From: Panopea generosa
Taxonomy: Eukaryota > Mollusca > Bivalvia > Adapedonta > Hiatellidae
Length of the DNA: 64,000 bases
Assembly: GCA_029582155.1 (NCBI GenBank)
Contig: CM055895.1
Coordinates: 50,992,250 to 51,056,249 of the forward strand
Reading direction: 5' to 3'
Position numbers and translations under genes: made by a program. The notes beneath the pieces were generated by a model, which did no database searches, had not been told where the DNA came from, and saw nothing but the letters and a program-made list of their open reading frames with translations. Shown here one piece after another: positions 21,201-29,456 of the stretch (the stretch's first letter is position 1; every line of letters starts with the position of its first letter).

Positions 21201-21608
21201 TCTGTTACTTATATATACAAGAATTCCCCCATGAGCGTCAAAACGTCTGTCATTACGAAACGGTATATGGTAGTTGTCGTAGATAATGTCATTTGTATCA
21301 GTAGTTGGACTAAGCCAGGTTTCTGTAAATGCTAAAATATCAAAGTGTTTTAGATCAGCATAGAGTATGTCTTTTTTATGTAAAAAGCTCTGTACGTTGT
21401 AATGGACAAGGGAAATGTTGGATTGTTTAGTGAGATCAGATATATTAAAGGGACCAGGATTTTTCTCAATATCACCTGATAAATAAAGTAGCAGTTTAAG
21501 CCATGTGTATAATTCAAAATAAGTAAAACATTTAAGGCCTTTGGATTTAGCCTGTATAATGCAAAATATACCTATCCTCACCCTATATACAGAAATATCT
21601 ATAGCCAT
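18255..21608 (-). CDS. Non-LTR retrotransposon ORF2 (AP endonuclease-reverse transcriptase) with N-terminal 2A-like motif
   Basis: Uninterrupted 1117-aa frame. Residues 45-53 are GDIEKNPGP, matching the DxExNPGP ribosome-skipping consensus, after a hydrophobic stretch (LKLLLYLS). The apurinic-type endonuclease spans about 65-290 (NVQS 71, TETW 95, FYRPP 169, GDFN 202). The reverse transcriptase spans about 490-780: YRPISLL 568, FCDISKAFDRVWH 637, GVPQGSILGP 695, FADD 725. The C terminus has a CLCG...H...C cluster near 1038-1053. Domain order and motifs place it with CR1/Jockey-type LINEs. The intact frame suggests recent activity. The start ATG is the first after the upstream stop and leaves the 2A-like motif near the N terminus, as in known 2A-bearing LINEs. 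Confidence 0.93.
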   Translation of the reverse strand: MAIDISVYRVRIGIFCIIQAKSKGLKCFTYFELYTWLKLLLYLSGDIEKNPGPFNISDLTKQSNISLVHYNVQSFLHKKDILYADLKHFDILAFTETWLSPTTDTNDIIYDNYHIPFRNDRRFDAHGGILVYISNRLHAIRRYDLEIPGIECIWLEIRLKNKIILFGTFYRPPNSSAAILSSIDDSIGLAYDTTISDIIITGDFNLNTLNQQSNSKIINILQQYNLTQMVTEPTHFTENASSLIDLFLLSNPICVIHCGVGEPFLDQNVRYHCPVFCILKYTKSNTYCFKRKIWKYKEGNYPLLKQNASLYDWNSIFDSDIDIYALNMSNAIKSLAEETIPSKIVNIRPSDPPWLHNEIRKKMRLRKRIYDKAKKTNIENNWLIYRKIRNEVTLLVRNSKNEYFNKLAHKLKTQNISSSDWWKTLKTFIKPKNQSNSIPTLKRNDILYTDDYEKANILNEFFTSQTFLNDEHKALPDIPICQTRPQLNTIKITPLEVKSTLQILKLGKASGPDSINNYILKELSHELSVPLCNLFNRSIQTCTVPKLWKTANVSAIFKKNDPSDVSNYRPISLLCCIEKVMEKIIHKHIFNFFTRHNIITALQSGFVPNDSTVNQLVDIYNTFCKALDEGKEIRTVFCDISKAFDRVWHKGLLIKLNAVGITGTLLSWLTNYLENRNQCVVVSGCTSDMSSLKAGVPQGSILGPLLFLVYINDIVENISSSIKLFADDTSLFIIVESPDLAASMLNSDLRKIHNWADRWLVNFNPNKTESMVITRKINKPIHPNISMNQTVIQEVITHKHLGLTFSNNGSWHEHIQYIKEKAWKRINIMRLLKFQLDRKSLEIIYTTFIRPILEYANIVWDNCTLYEVNEIEKIQLEAARIVTGATKLVSISALYKETCWESLKTRRQKHKLILYYKMHNGLSPSYLCSLLPENVGNLVGYNIRNAQDLRTFSCNTQLYFNSFLPSSVREWNSLPHLIRESPSLNIFKSNINANKQKVPNHYYTGNRTAQIYHTRLRTNCSNLNQHLFNKNIVASPNCLCGEIEDTYHYLFRCRLFHQYRQRMMTEIKLAYPLDPSLNDLLYGNENLTLTDNNSIFMTVQNYITKTKRFEYRTQLNR

Positions 21609-21944
21609 TATGTTATACCATCAAACGCATATAAGGTAAAGAGTGATCTGCATCGAAAAGACCCGATAAATACAGTAGAGTCAGTGGAGTAAGTTACAAG
21701 AAAAGGGGGAAATAAAAAGCTTGCGAGAAGAAAAAAGAATAAAGAAAATGTCACTTCTTCATCCATTGTATGAGAAGATATAGGAGTGAATGAATTACAC
21801 AAATCATTTCAAATAGTTGGATACATGTAGACAGAACATTTTTCTTAATGCATAACACCGGATATGATTTTACAAAAATCAAGACTTATACAGTAAGTAT
21901 CAAAAGAAAGAAATGGTTGGAAAAGCAAGATGTAGCACAATACT

Positions 21945-22795
21945 ATATTCAATATGAAACTGTAGAAAAAACTAGCACAATATGAATTTTTAGAAAAACT
22001 AGTATAATACAATATTCAGTATGAAACTGTAGAAAAACTAGCATAATTCAATATTTAATATGAAAATGTAGAAAAACTAGCATAATTCAATATTCAACAT
22101 GAAAATGTAGAAAAACTAGCATGATTCAATATTCAACATGAAAATGTAGAAAAACTAGCATAATTTAATATTCAATATGAAAATGTAGAAAAACTAGCAT
22201 AATTCAATATTCAATATGAAACTTAATTTTCGAAAAAAAACAGCATAATTCAATATTCAATATGAAACTGTAGAAAAACTAGCATAATTCAATATTCAAT
22301 ATGAAAATGTAGAAAAACTAGCATAATTCAATATTCAATATGAAACTTAATTTTCGAAAAAAAAAAAAAAAAACACAAAAAAAAACAAAACAAACAGCAT
22401 AATTTAATATTCAATATGAAAATGTAGAAAAACTAGCATAATTCAATATTCAATATGAAAATGTAGAAAAACTAGCATAATTCAATATTCAATATGAAAC
22501 TGTAGAAAAACTAACACAATGCAATATTCAATATAAAACTGAAGGGGAAAAAAACAAACAACAACCCAGCACAGTACAATTATTCAGTATTAAACTAGAA
22601 AATCTAGTACAATGCAATATTCAATATGAAACTGTAGAAAAACTAACACAATACAATATTCAATATGAAACTGTAGAAAAACTAGCACAATAAACTATTC
22701 AATATGAAAATGTAGAAAAACTAATACAATGCAATATTCAATGTGAAACCGTAGAATTAACTATGCAACTGAAGAAATACTAGCACAATACAATA
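21945..22795. repeat. 39-bp minisatellite
   Basis: About 20 copies of a unit containing AAAAACTAGCATAATTCAAT followed by ATTCAATATGAAAATGTAG; variants replace AAAATG with AAACTG, and a poly(A)-rich insertion breaks the array near 22,350. More diverged copies fade out to about 23,000. It fills most of the gap between the LINE ORF2 and the ORF1-type gene. Confidence 0.9.
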
Positions 22796-23005
22796 TGTAA
22801 CTAAAGGGAACCAATATATTGCTATATTCGAAATAAAACTGTAGGGAAAAAAGTAGCATCATACCATGTATATTAAATGAGAAACTTAGAAATGCTACCA
22901 CAATACAATAAACAATATGAAATTGTAGAGAAAAGAAGTATAATACCATGAATATTAAATATAATACTAGCTTAATACAATAAGTCAAGATGAAACTGTA
23001 TAAAA

Positions 23006-23007
<2 letters not shown>

Positions 23008-23062
<55 letters not shown>
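23008..23062. repeat. (AT)n microsatellite
   Basis: About 27 uninterrupted AT dinucleotides. Confidence 0.95.
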
Positions 23063-23064
<2 letters not shown>

Positions 23065-23604
23065 CACTGTCCAAATATTAAACTGAAGGAGAAAAAAAAC
23101 AAAAAAACAAACAAACTAGCACAATACAAGGGAGAGTAGTCGTGCACGCACTGCAGTATACAGGTAAGCGTACATATATAACCTGTTATCATCGATACAC
23201 ATGAATGGATCAGTAGTGGTCAGTAGTGGTCAGTGTGCTACTGTAAAACTTCTAATTTCAATACTGTCAATAATATTTCAACAATGCATTAATTAATTCA
23301 ATAGCATATTGTAAACACTATGTTTTTATTAACCCGTCTCTGTCTAATACAAAAAACAAGACAGCCACTTGTTAGTTAATTATTTATTTTTATTTAATAA
23401 TTTATTATAATTCGTTAGTAATTCATTTCTGGTCGCTGATATTACATGTGTATATGTGGCATTATATTATTATTATTCGTTTCAGGCCAATGCAAATTAA
23501 CACATTTGTGATTTAATAAAGAATACGTAGTTAAGTTCAATAGTTTGTATCAGTTAACCTAATTTTACTGACATTGTTCAGTAAAGTATATACATACATA
23601 TATA

Positions 23605-23667
23605 TATGCACGCGCGCGCGCACACGCACGCACGCACGCACGCCCGCCCTCACGCACGCACGCACGG
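23605..23667. repeat. Alternating purine-pyrimidine tract (CG/CA)
   Basis: ATGCACGCGCGCGCGCACAC followed by CACG repeats. Such alternation can adopt Z-DNA. It lies about 270 bp downstream of the ORF1-type stop and is a sharp GC-rich island in AT-rich DNA. Confidence 0.85.
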
Positions 23668-23932
23668 ACTATGGTAATAGCGTTGTCATCAATCAAGAAT
23701 AATGCTACTCTTGTGATCTGACACAAACTGGACCAAAATTGAACAAATGTCATTAAAAGAAGTGATTTAACACGTTTTCCCCTAATATACAGAGACAACG
23801 GAACACGGGATATAAATAACAACAAAAATCGTTTAACAACACATTCAGCTGTGATGAGTTCATACTGGTAACTGGACATATAGCCAACCATATTAGTGTG
23901 TGTGGTTCTCAGCTTCATCCTTTTTTCGAAGA

Positions 23933-24874
23933 CTATGTTGGTCTGAAGGTGTCAAGGTCACTTAGCTTCCAGATCCTTTTGATCTGCTCATTATTGTCTT
24001 TGACATAGATGTTTCCATCATATGTCCAAGTCTTTTGAATGGAGCTGTCCTTAATCTTGGCGAGTTGTCTGCACTCGTAAGCTATATTCATGCGGTTGCG
24101 CGTCAAATCTTCATTCAGGTATATGTTAATATGTTTATCACGTAACACTTTGCGGCCCTTTAAGAATGCCGCACGGGATTTGTATGATGAGAATTTCACA
24201 ATTATTTGACGTGATCGTTTGGCTTGCTTATCAGGTTTACCAACGCGGTGGGAGCGATCAATGTCCGTAGCTGACAGTTGAATCCCTGCTTGTTCTGCAA
24301 TTTTTAAGACTATGGTGTCAGTATCTTCATCGGGCTTTTCTGAGAAGTTGCTTATACGCACACATGATCTCCGGCTGTACTGCTCTTGGTCGTCCTGCGC
24401 ATTTCTTAAGTCATGTATTTGGTTTAAGAGGTCAGAATTCGATTCACGAAGCTGTTTGATCTCAGCTTCCAGTGGAGCTATTTTTTGGGTAATTTTTGAC
24501 GTTACCAGTTCATCTATTTCACATTTTAACAGTTCCTTCATTTTAGCAGCTATTCTTTCAATTTCACTATCAGGAAGAACAGACAGAGCTGTTTGTAGCA
24601 AGCTCTGGCTTTGAACATTGTCCATCATCGTTTTTTCTGATTCAAGGTCACTTAGGTCTAATTCGGCGTCACACCAGTGCTCGCTTCCAGACAGTGACTC
24701 TGTCTCAGATTGTCTTAACTTCTTTTCAAGATTTTCAGCTAAATTTGCAGGTGAAATTTGCTTTCTTTTAATTTGTTTTGTTTTTGAAGATTGTTTTATT
24801 TTTAACAGATGCTCTGGTGTTTCAAATGCTGCGGTATTGGGACTGGATGCCTTAAGTGCTTTTTTCCTGCCCAT
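23933..24874 (-). CDS. LINE ORF1-type nucleic-acid-binding protein
   Basis: A 313-aa intact frame from an ATG at 24,874. N-terminal basic region (KTKQIKRKQ), acidic linker, a predicted coiled coil at about 105-170 (heptads in 'IKQLRESNSDLLNQIHDLRN'), then 'QYSRRSCVRISNFSE', an RRM-like segment ('RQIIVKFSSYKSRAAFLKGR') and a C-terminal domain. This order matches ORF1 proteins of CR1/L1-type LINEs, which coat LINE RNA. It has the same strand as the 2A-bearing ORF2, 2.3 kb upstream of it. Whether both belong to one element is unclear because minisatellite DNA separates them. Confidence 0.8.
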   Translation of the reverse strand: MGRKKALKASSPNTAAFETPEHLLKIKQSSKTKQIKRKQISPANLAENLEKKLRQSETESLSGSEHWCDAELDLSDLESEKTMMDNVQSQSLLQTALSVLPDSEIERIAAKMKELLKCEIDELVTSKITQKIAPLEAEIKQLRESNSDLLNQIHDLRNAQDDQEQYSRRSCVRISNFSEKPDEDTDTIVLKIAEQAGIQLSATDIDRSHRVGKPDKQAKRSRQIIVKFSSYKSRAAFLKGRKVLRDKHINIYLNEDLTRNRMNIAYECRQLAKIKDSSIQKTWTYDGNIYVKDNNEQIKRIWKLSDLDTFRPT

Positions 24875-25526
24875 TGTCCGTATACGGCATAAAAAAGTTT
24901 GTCAATTTTTCCAATGCTTACGGTAATATTTTTGCCAAGGTTATCTACCGTGTCACAATATCTTCATCGTCAGATTAATGGAACTTTTATGTAAGTCAAC
25001 ATTTCAAACATTTCAGCATATCAAAGTTTATATCTTCATGTATACTTGCATATCACATTTATTCCATTCACTCCTGCCGAAGTTGCTTTTCAACGCATTT
25101 TTGTCACCAGCCTTTGTTTATGTTGACTTTCTTAAACCGGAACCGGAACTTATTTGAGTTATATGAATTACCGGAGCATTCTTTTTTATTTTATGTTTCT
25201 CTAATGCGCGAATTACAATACAAGTATATTATGCGGATTGTACGAACAAACAAATATCTTTACAATTGCAAACGTGTCCAGTCAAACCTGTGTGATTTTT
25301 GCAATAGTTATATAGAAACAGTAAACCATATTTATTTGGGAATGTCAAAATGCTCAACAGTTTTTGTCGGAACTCAAACCTTTTTTTTATCAAATTTAAA
25401 TGTCAACATAACCTTTGATCTTTTAACTGTTACATGTGGTGTAAAAGGGAAAGGTTTACAAACTGCATTTATCCATTTTATAATAGTAAGTTATTTTCAG
25501 AAGCAAGTATATAAATATAAATAAAA

Positions 25527-26960
25527 ACACTGTCTATTTGTTTTTTATATATAGATAAAGCGTGCATCTTCATGGTAACAGTAATGAGAGCAGTGGTGTT
25601 CAACCCGAGGCGATGGATGACCTTGATACCTGCAAGGCAATTTTGGCACCCTGTATCTGCCATGGCAGGAAGGACGACAGATTTGTTTTCAGAGGTAAGA
25701 TTGAAGCCAAGGGTTCTATAATCATCGGGCGAGATCCTGATGGTAAGGTTAATGAATGGTTATGACCTTGAACTCTTCTTGATCGAAGTATCAGAGTGGT
25801 GGTCGATGGCTATTTTTTTCCTATCGCGATTGTGTTCAGTGTTGGAAATGGTACATAAAGCGTCAAATACAGCACCTTCACATTCGTTTACACTATGAGG
25901 CGTAGGTGTCGTTGCTTTTGGCTTGTCTTTACTTCGATATACACTCTCAAAGTGATTATCGCGATTGCATTGTCTGCACTTGTGACCGTATGCTGGCATT
26001 CTTTCATGCGGAGACGGGCTGGTGAGGTCTTGCCATATCCTTTCTTACCGCAATACGAACATGGTTCAGTTTTGTCTTTAGTGCTGTTTGTTTTGCCCTT
26101 TTATGATAACTGCTACCTGCTTCTACTGCATGAGAATCAAGTAGGCGAGAAGCTGAACGCTTTCCTACCTCTTTAGCTTCAATGAACTGAGAAACCTCCT
26201 CCAATGTCATGTCTGATTCTTGTCGCCGAGGAGGTCGAACTGGATATCGGGATCGGCAACACCCCTTGCGAGTACATCTCTAACAATTGTTTCCGTGTAA
26301 TTGTCATCAGTGTCACAATTTGGGCACTTTATTATAAATTTGTAGACGCCCGCTTGTCCGCATAAGCGTGCGCAAAAACCACGCACAGGTTCATCACGGT
26401 CTTGGAGCATGTTGTGTAATGAGATTCTTCATGGACGGCGAGTTTTTTAATTGCAGTAAGTACCTCTATATCAGTTTTGTTAGTAAGGCTTCCACCTACA
26501 GATCGCGTTAAGTCTTTGCGTAGCTGTTCATCACAACATTCCAGTAGCTGAACTACTTTGCCACGGCCAGTGATTTTGATCGCATCAACATATTCAGACC
26601 ATCATGACGCGAAGTATGTCCATTCCTCACTTGTGTCTGCTGCCGATATGATAGGTCTCTTCACTTTTTCAACTTTAGCGGCAGTGACAGGTCCTGGAGC
26701 GTGTGTTACACTATGAGCGGTGATGAGTGCAGCAACAATTGCTGCATCAAGGTCGTCCCAGAGATGGGACACTGTACGGCAGGTATTTCTCTCCTGCAGA
26801 CGATAGTCACTCTGGTTGTCGATCAACTCAGACTGTGGTCATAAATAAGAACACTGTCTATTTGTCTTTTACTAGTCTTTATGCGTAACAATGACCACGG
26901 TCATCTGGAATGTAACAGAATATGATTAGTTCAATTAACACATGTACATAGGAATGTCAT
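25527..26960 (-). mobile_element. Internally deleted Gypsy-type LTR retrotransposon relic
   Basis: Inserted into the LINE at 25,114-27,495. Both ends carry 'ACACTGTCTATTTGT(C/T)TTTT' (25,527 and 26,850), read as LTR-end remnants; on the minus strand the upstream end includes TGTTACATTCCAGATGACC. Between them lie gag and the start of protease, but no reverse transcriptase or integrase, so most of pol was deleted. Confidence 0.6.
25572..26826 (-). pseudogene. Broken gag-protease reading frame
   Basis: Segments in order: 'LWDDLDAAIVAALITAHSVT' and 'EEWTYFASW'; 'VVQLLECCDEQLRKDLTRSV'; 'QAGVYKFIIKCPNCD'; 'DLLGDKNQ'; 'FIEAKEVGKRSASRLLDSH'; a Cys-His knuckle 'CRQCNRDNHFE'; and MADTGCQNCLAG with the Asp-Thr-Gly of a retroviral-type aspartic protease. 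Stops and frame changes separate the segments. Gag would have formed particles with bound RNA; none of this is functional as read. Confidence 0.7.
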
Positions 26961-27811
26961 AACCTTCTAAAATACAACCCCATGTTTAAATGTTTTAAAA
27001 CCTATTTGAAAAAAAGAATTGAAATTGAAAAACACATCGCTCTTAACAAAGATAAATTAGAAATACCTGACCGGAAATGGGCGCATTTTGATTTCTAATA
27101 TGTTCTTTTAGAAAATAATATCTTCAAAATAAACATCTTCGCAATTTTCATCTTCTACTACAACTTTCACTTTTTCACTATCGACTCTCTTTGTTTCTAT
27201 TCTAAACATCTCTAAGCTATCCTCCTATAATTAAAAACATGCTTGCATCAAATATATACTTTAGTTTTGTAACTTTAGGGACATTAATATTTTAGGTTTA
27301 CTATTAATGAGTATTACTAGCGATATGTGAGTAGCCTTATATTGTAGAAAGCATAATTCCGAAAAACAAACCTTAATTTTCTTACATATATAATTTGATT
27401 GTAATAGTATGTGTGTGTGTGTATATGTGTGTATTCTATCTGAAATATGTCAGTGTCGTTTGATGTGAATAAAATCATATTGAAATAAAAGCGTTTTTAT
27501 TATTTGTCATATCTGATTAATCGGAAATGACCTAGTAATGTTTCAATTGGATATCCAATCTGCTGTCTTGGGAACGTGCTATATTTAGAGGTTATTGTAT
27601 GGTAGAGGTGTGCCTGTTGGTCATATTGGCACTGGTGTTCCGTATTGTTCCGGGGTCTTAAGTTTTAACCTTTTTATTACATTTATACCTATATATGTGT
27701 ATTTGACGACTTTGAATTGCCGTGGTATACTTATGTCTTTCTTTTTATTCAAAAGGAAATATTAAACAAAAGAAAAAAAAATGAAAAAAAAATGCTACAA
27801 AAAAAAATTGT

Positions 27812-27882
27812 CCTGTCAGGGAATAGAACTCGGTTTTCCATATTTACAGGCGAATGCTCTACCACCGGACTACGGCGCCGAA
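27812..27882 (-). repeat. tRNA-like sequence
   Basis: On the minus strand it has 'CCGGTGGTAGAGCATTCGCC' resembling an A box and 'CGAGTTCTATTCCC' resembling a B box, about 70 nt in all. The arms do not pair well enough for a functional tRNA; a SINE head or tRNA pseudogene is more likely. Confidence 0.45.
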
Positions 27883-27976
27883 AATCCATATTTTCCCGGC
27901 ATATTGGCCTCGGTACTGATCACGAGGCCCCAATACCGGCGCGTGATTTTAAACCTATTTTGCTAAAAACGTAATA

Positions 27977-29456
27977 CAGGGTGCCCGAAAAGAAAGGTAA
28001 CTCTTTCTCACTTTCAGAACTTTGCTTTAATGTTAAAGAATTTGCATCAAAATACGCACACAAATAAAGCAAAGATATAAGTTTTTTCTGTAAAAAGTGA
28101 AGTAAATATGTCCAACAACATCATTTTTACAATATTTTTAGTACAAAGTACCTTTTGTGTCAAATAGCGTCACGCCAATAATTAATGACGTTCTCAAGAT
28201 GATGGCCCTTCAACACTTTTCCCTGTTGTACTCGCACTATGAAATTGTTTATAACATTTCTACACATTTCTTCACTGATTTTCTTCACTTCCCGTTTGAT
28301 GTTTTTCAACAGCATATCCGTGTCCACTGGCTTTTGTCTGTAAACAGCCGACTTCAGGTAGCCCCAGAGAAAGTAATCGCACGGGTTCAGATCAGGACTG
28401 TGTGCGGGCCAAGATTGTCCACAATTCTTCACTTTAGGGTATCGTCGGGAAATCACCTTATCGCCGAAAGTTTCATGAAGATAATCTAATACAATATTAG
28501 ATGATTGTGCCGTCGCACCATCTTGCATGAACCAGACATTTTGCATATTTTACGTTCGCTTTCGAAGCGCTGGAACAAACTTATTTTTCAAAAGCGACAG
28601 GTACCGATGTGAATTCACAGTGTCCTTAAACACATATGGACCGATCACTCCGTGCGACGAAATAGCACACCAAACAGTTAATTTCTCACTATGTAATGGT
28701 CTCTCTGTAAAACAGTGAGGCTGTTCATTTGCCCAGAATCTTATGTTTTGTTTGCATACATGGCCAGACAGCAGAAAATGCGACTCATCTGTAAACCAAA
28801 CATCATGAAATGCGTCAGCGTAATTATCGGCAACGTCAACTGCCCAGCAACAAATATCTAATCTTTGAACCTGATCTGTGATATTTAAACTCTGCATAAT
28901 CTGAATTTTATAAGGAAAAAAGTTGAAGGTCCTTCTTTATTATGTCATGAACACACGTTTTAGCGATTCCGGTCTCTGAGGAACGTCTCACCGACTTTTC
29001 TGGGCTATTCAAAAGCATTTCCCGAAGCGAACTCACGTTTTCGTCGCCCCTACTTGACCTCGGCCGACCTGCTTTTGGAGCATCCGTTACTGACCCACGT
29101 CGCTCAAATTTATGTACTATCTTGTAGACATGTTTCCTGCTTACATTTGTATTCTTAAAAAGATATTTAAACTTTCGCTGAACGTCCGTTGCACATTTAG
29201 TTTCATAATAAATTATTATTAATAATGCTTGACGATAAAAATATGTTGTTCCGACGTCAATATCGCCATCTTGAAAATAACGTGTATATTTGATGACGTC
29301 ACGACGTCGAGACGTCATTTATTTGGCGCGTTATTGTTGCAAGTAATAAAAACTTACATTTAAACCTTTAAATTGGTATAAATTTGATTACAATAGCCCA
29401 AGATTAGGCAAAGTTATGCAAACTTTAAAGTGTTACCTTTCTTTTCGGACACCCTG
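27977..29456 (-). mobile_element. mariner-like (Tc1/mariner superfamily) transposon
   Basis: 1.48 kb, ends with inverted repeats CAGGGTG(C/T)CCGAAAAGAAAG continuing to GTAAC, one mismatch over 25 bp, flanked by TA. The inverted match continues outside as AACGTAA / TTACGTT, so either the true repeats are longer or the target was palindromic. It contains a single transposase gene on the minus strand. Confidence 0.9.
28160..29318 (-). pseudogene. mariner-like transposase with one frameshift and one stop
   Basis: N-terminal helix-turn-helix region ('KHVYKIVHKFERRGS') with a GRPR-type motif (KAGRPRSSRG), then a DDE domain: TDESHF (first Asp), FMQDGATAQ (second Asp) and SPDLNPCDYFLWG (third Asp). 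I count 47 residues between the second and third Asp, longer than the 34-41 usual in named mariner groups. Two defects: an extra T in a T6 run near 28,910 shifts the frame, and a TAA at 28,550-28,552 interrupts it before the second Asp. Otherwise the frame is complete, so inactivation is recent. Confidence 0.85.

Larger units (their letters stand above)
25114..27495 (+). mobile_element. L1/Tx1-type LINE 3' portion, split by an insertion
   Basis: 25,114-25,524 reads 'YKYIMRIVRTNKYLYNCKRV' and 'CDFCNSYIETVNHI', the C-terminal zinc region of L1/Tx1 ORF2. The frame is lost at the inserted Gypsy fragment and resumes at about 26,960 as 'NLLKYNPMFKCFKTYLKKRI', ending ...RKWAHFDF and a stop near 27,098. 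An AT-rich 3' UTR with a TG-rich run ends near AATAAAATCATATTGAAATA at about 27,490. The 5' part is missing. Confidence 0.75.

Noticed and set aside
22761-23192. 143-codon hydrophobic minus-strand frame
   Set aside because: It runs through (AT)n and minisatellite DNA, giving an Ile-Tyr run; not a membrane protein.
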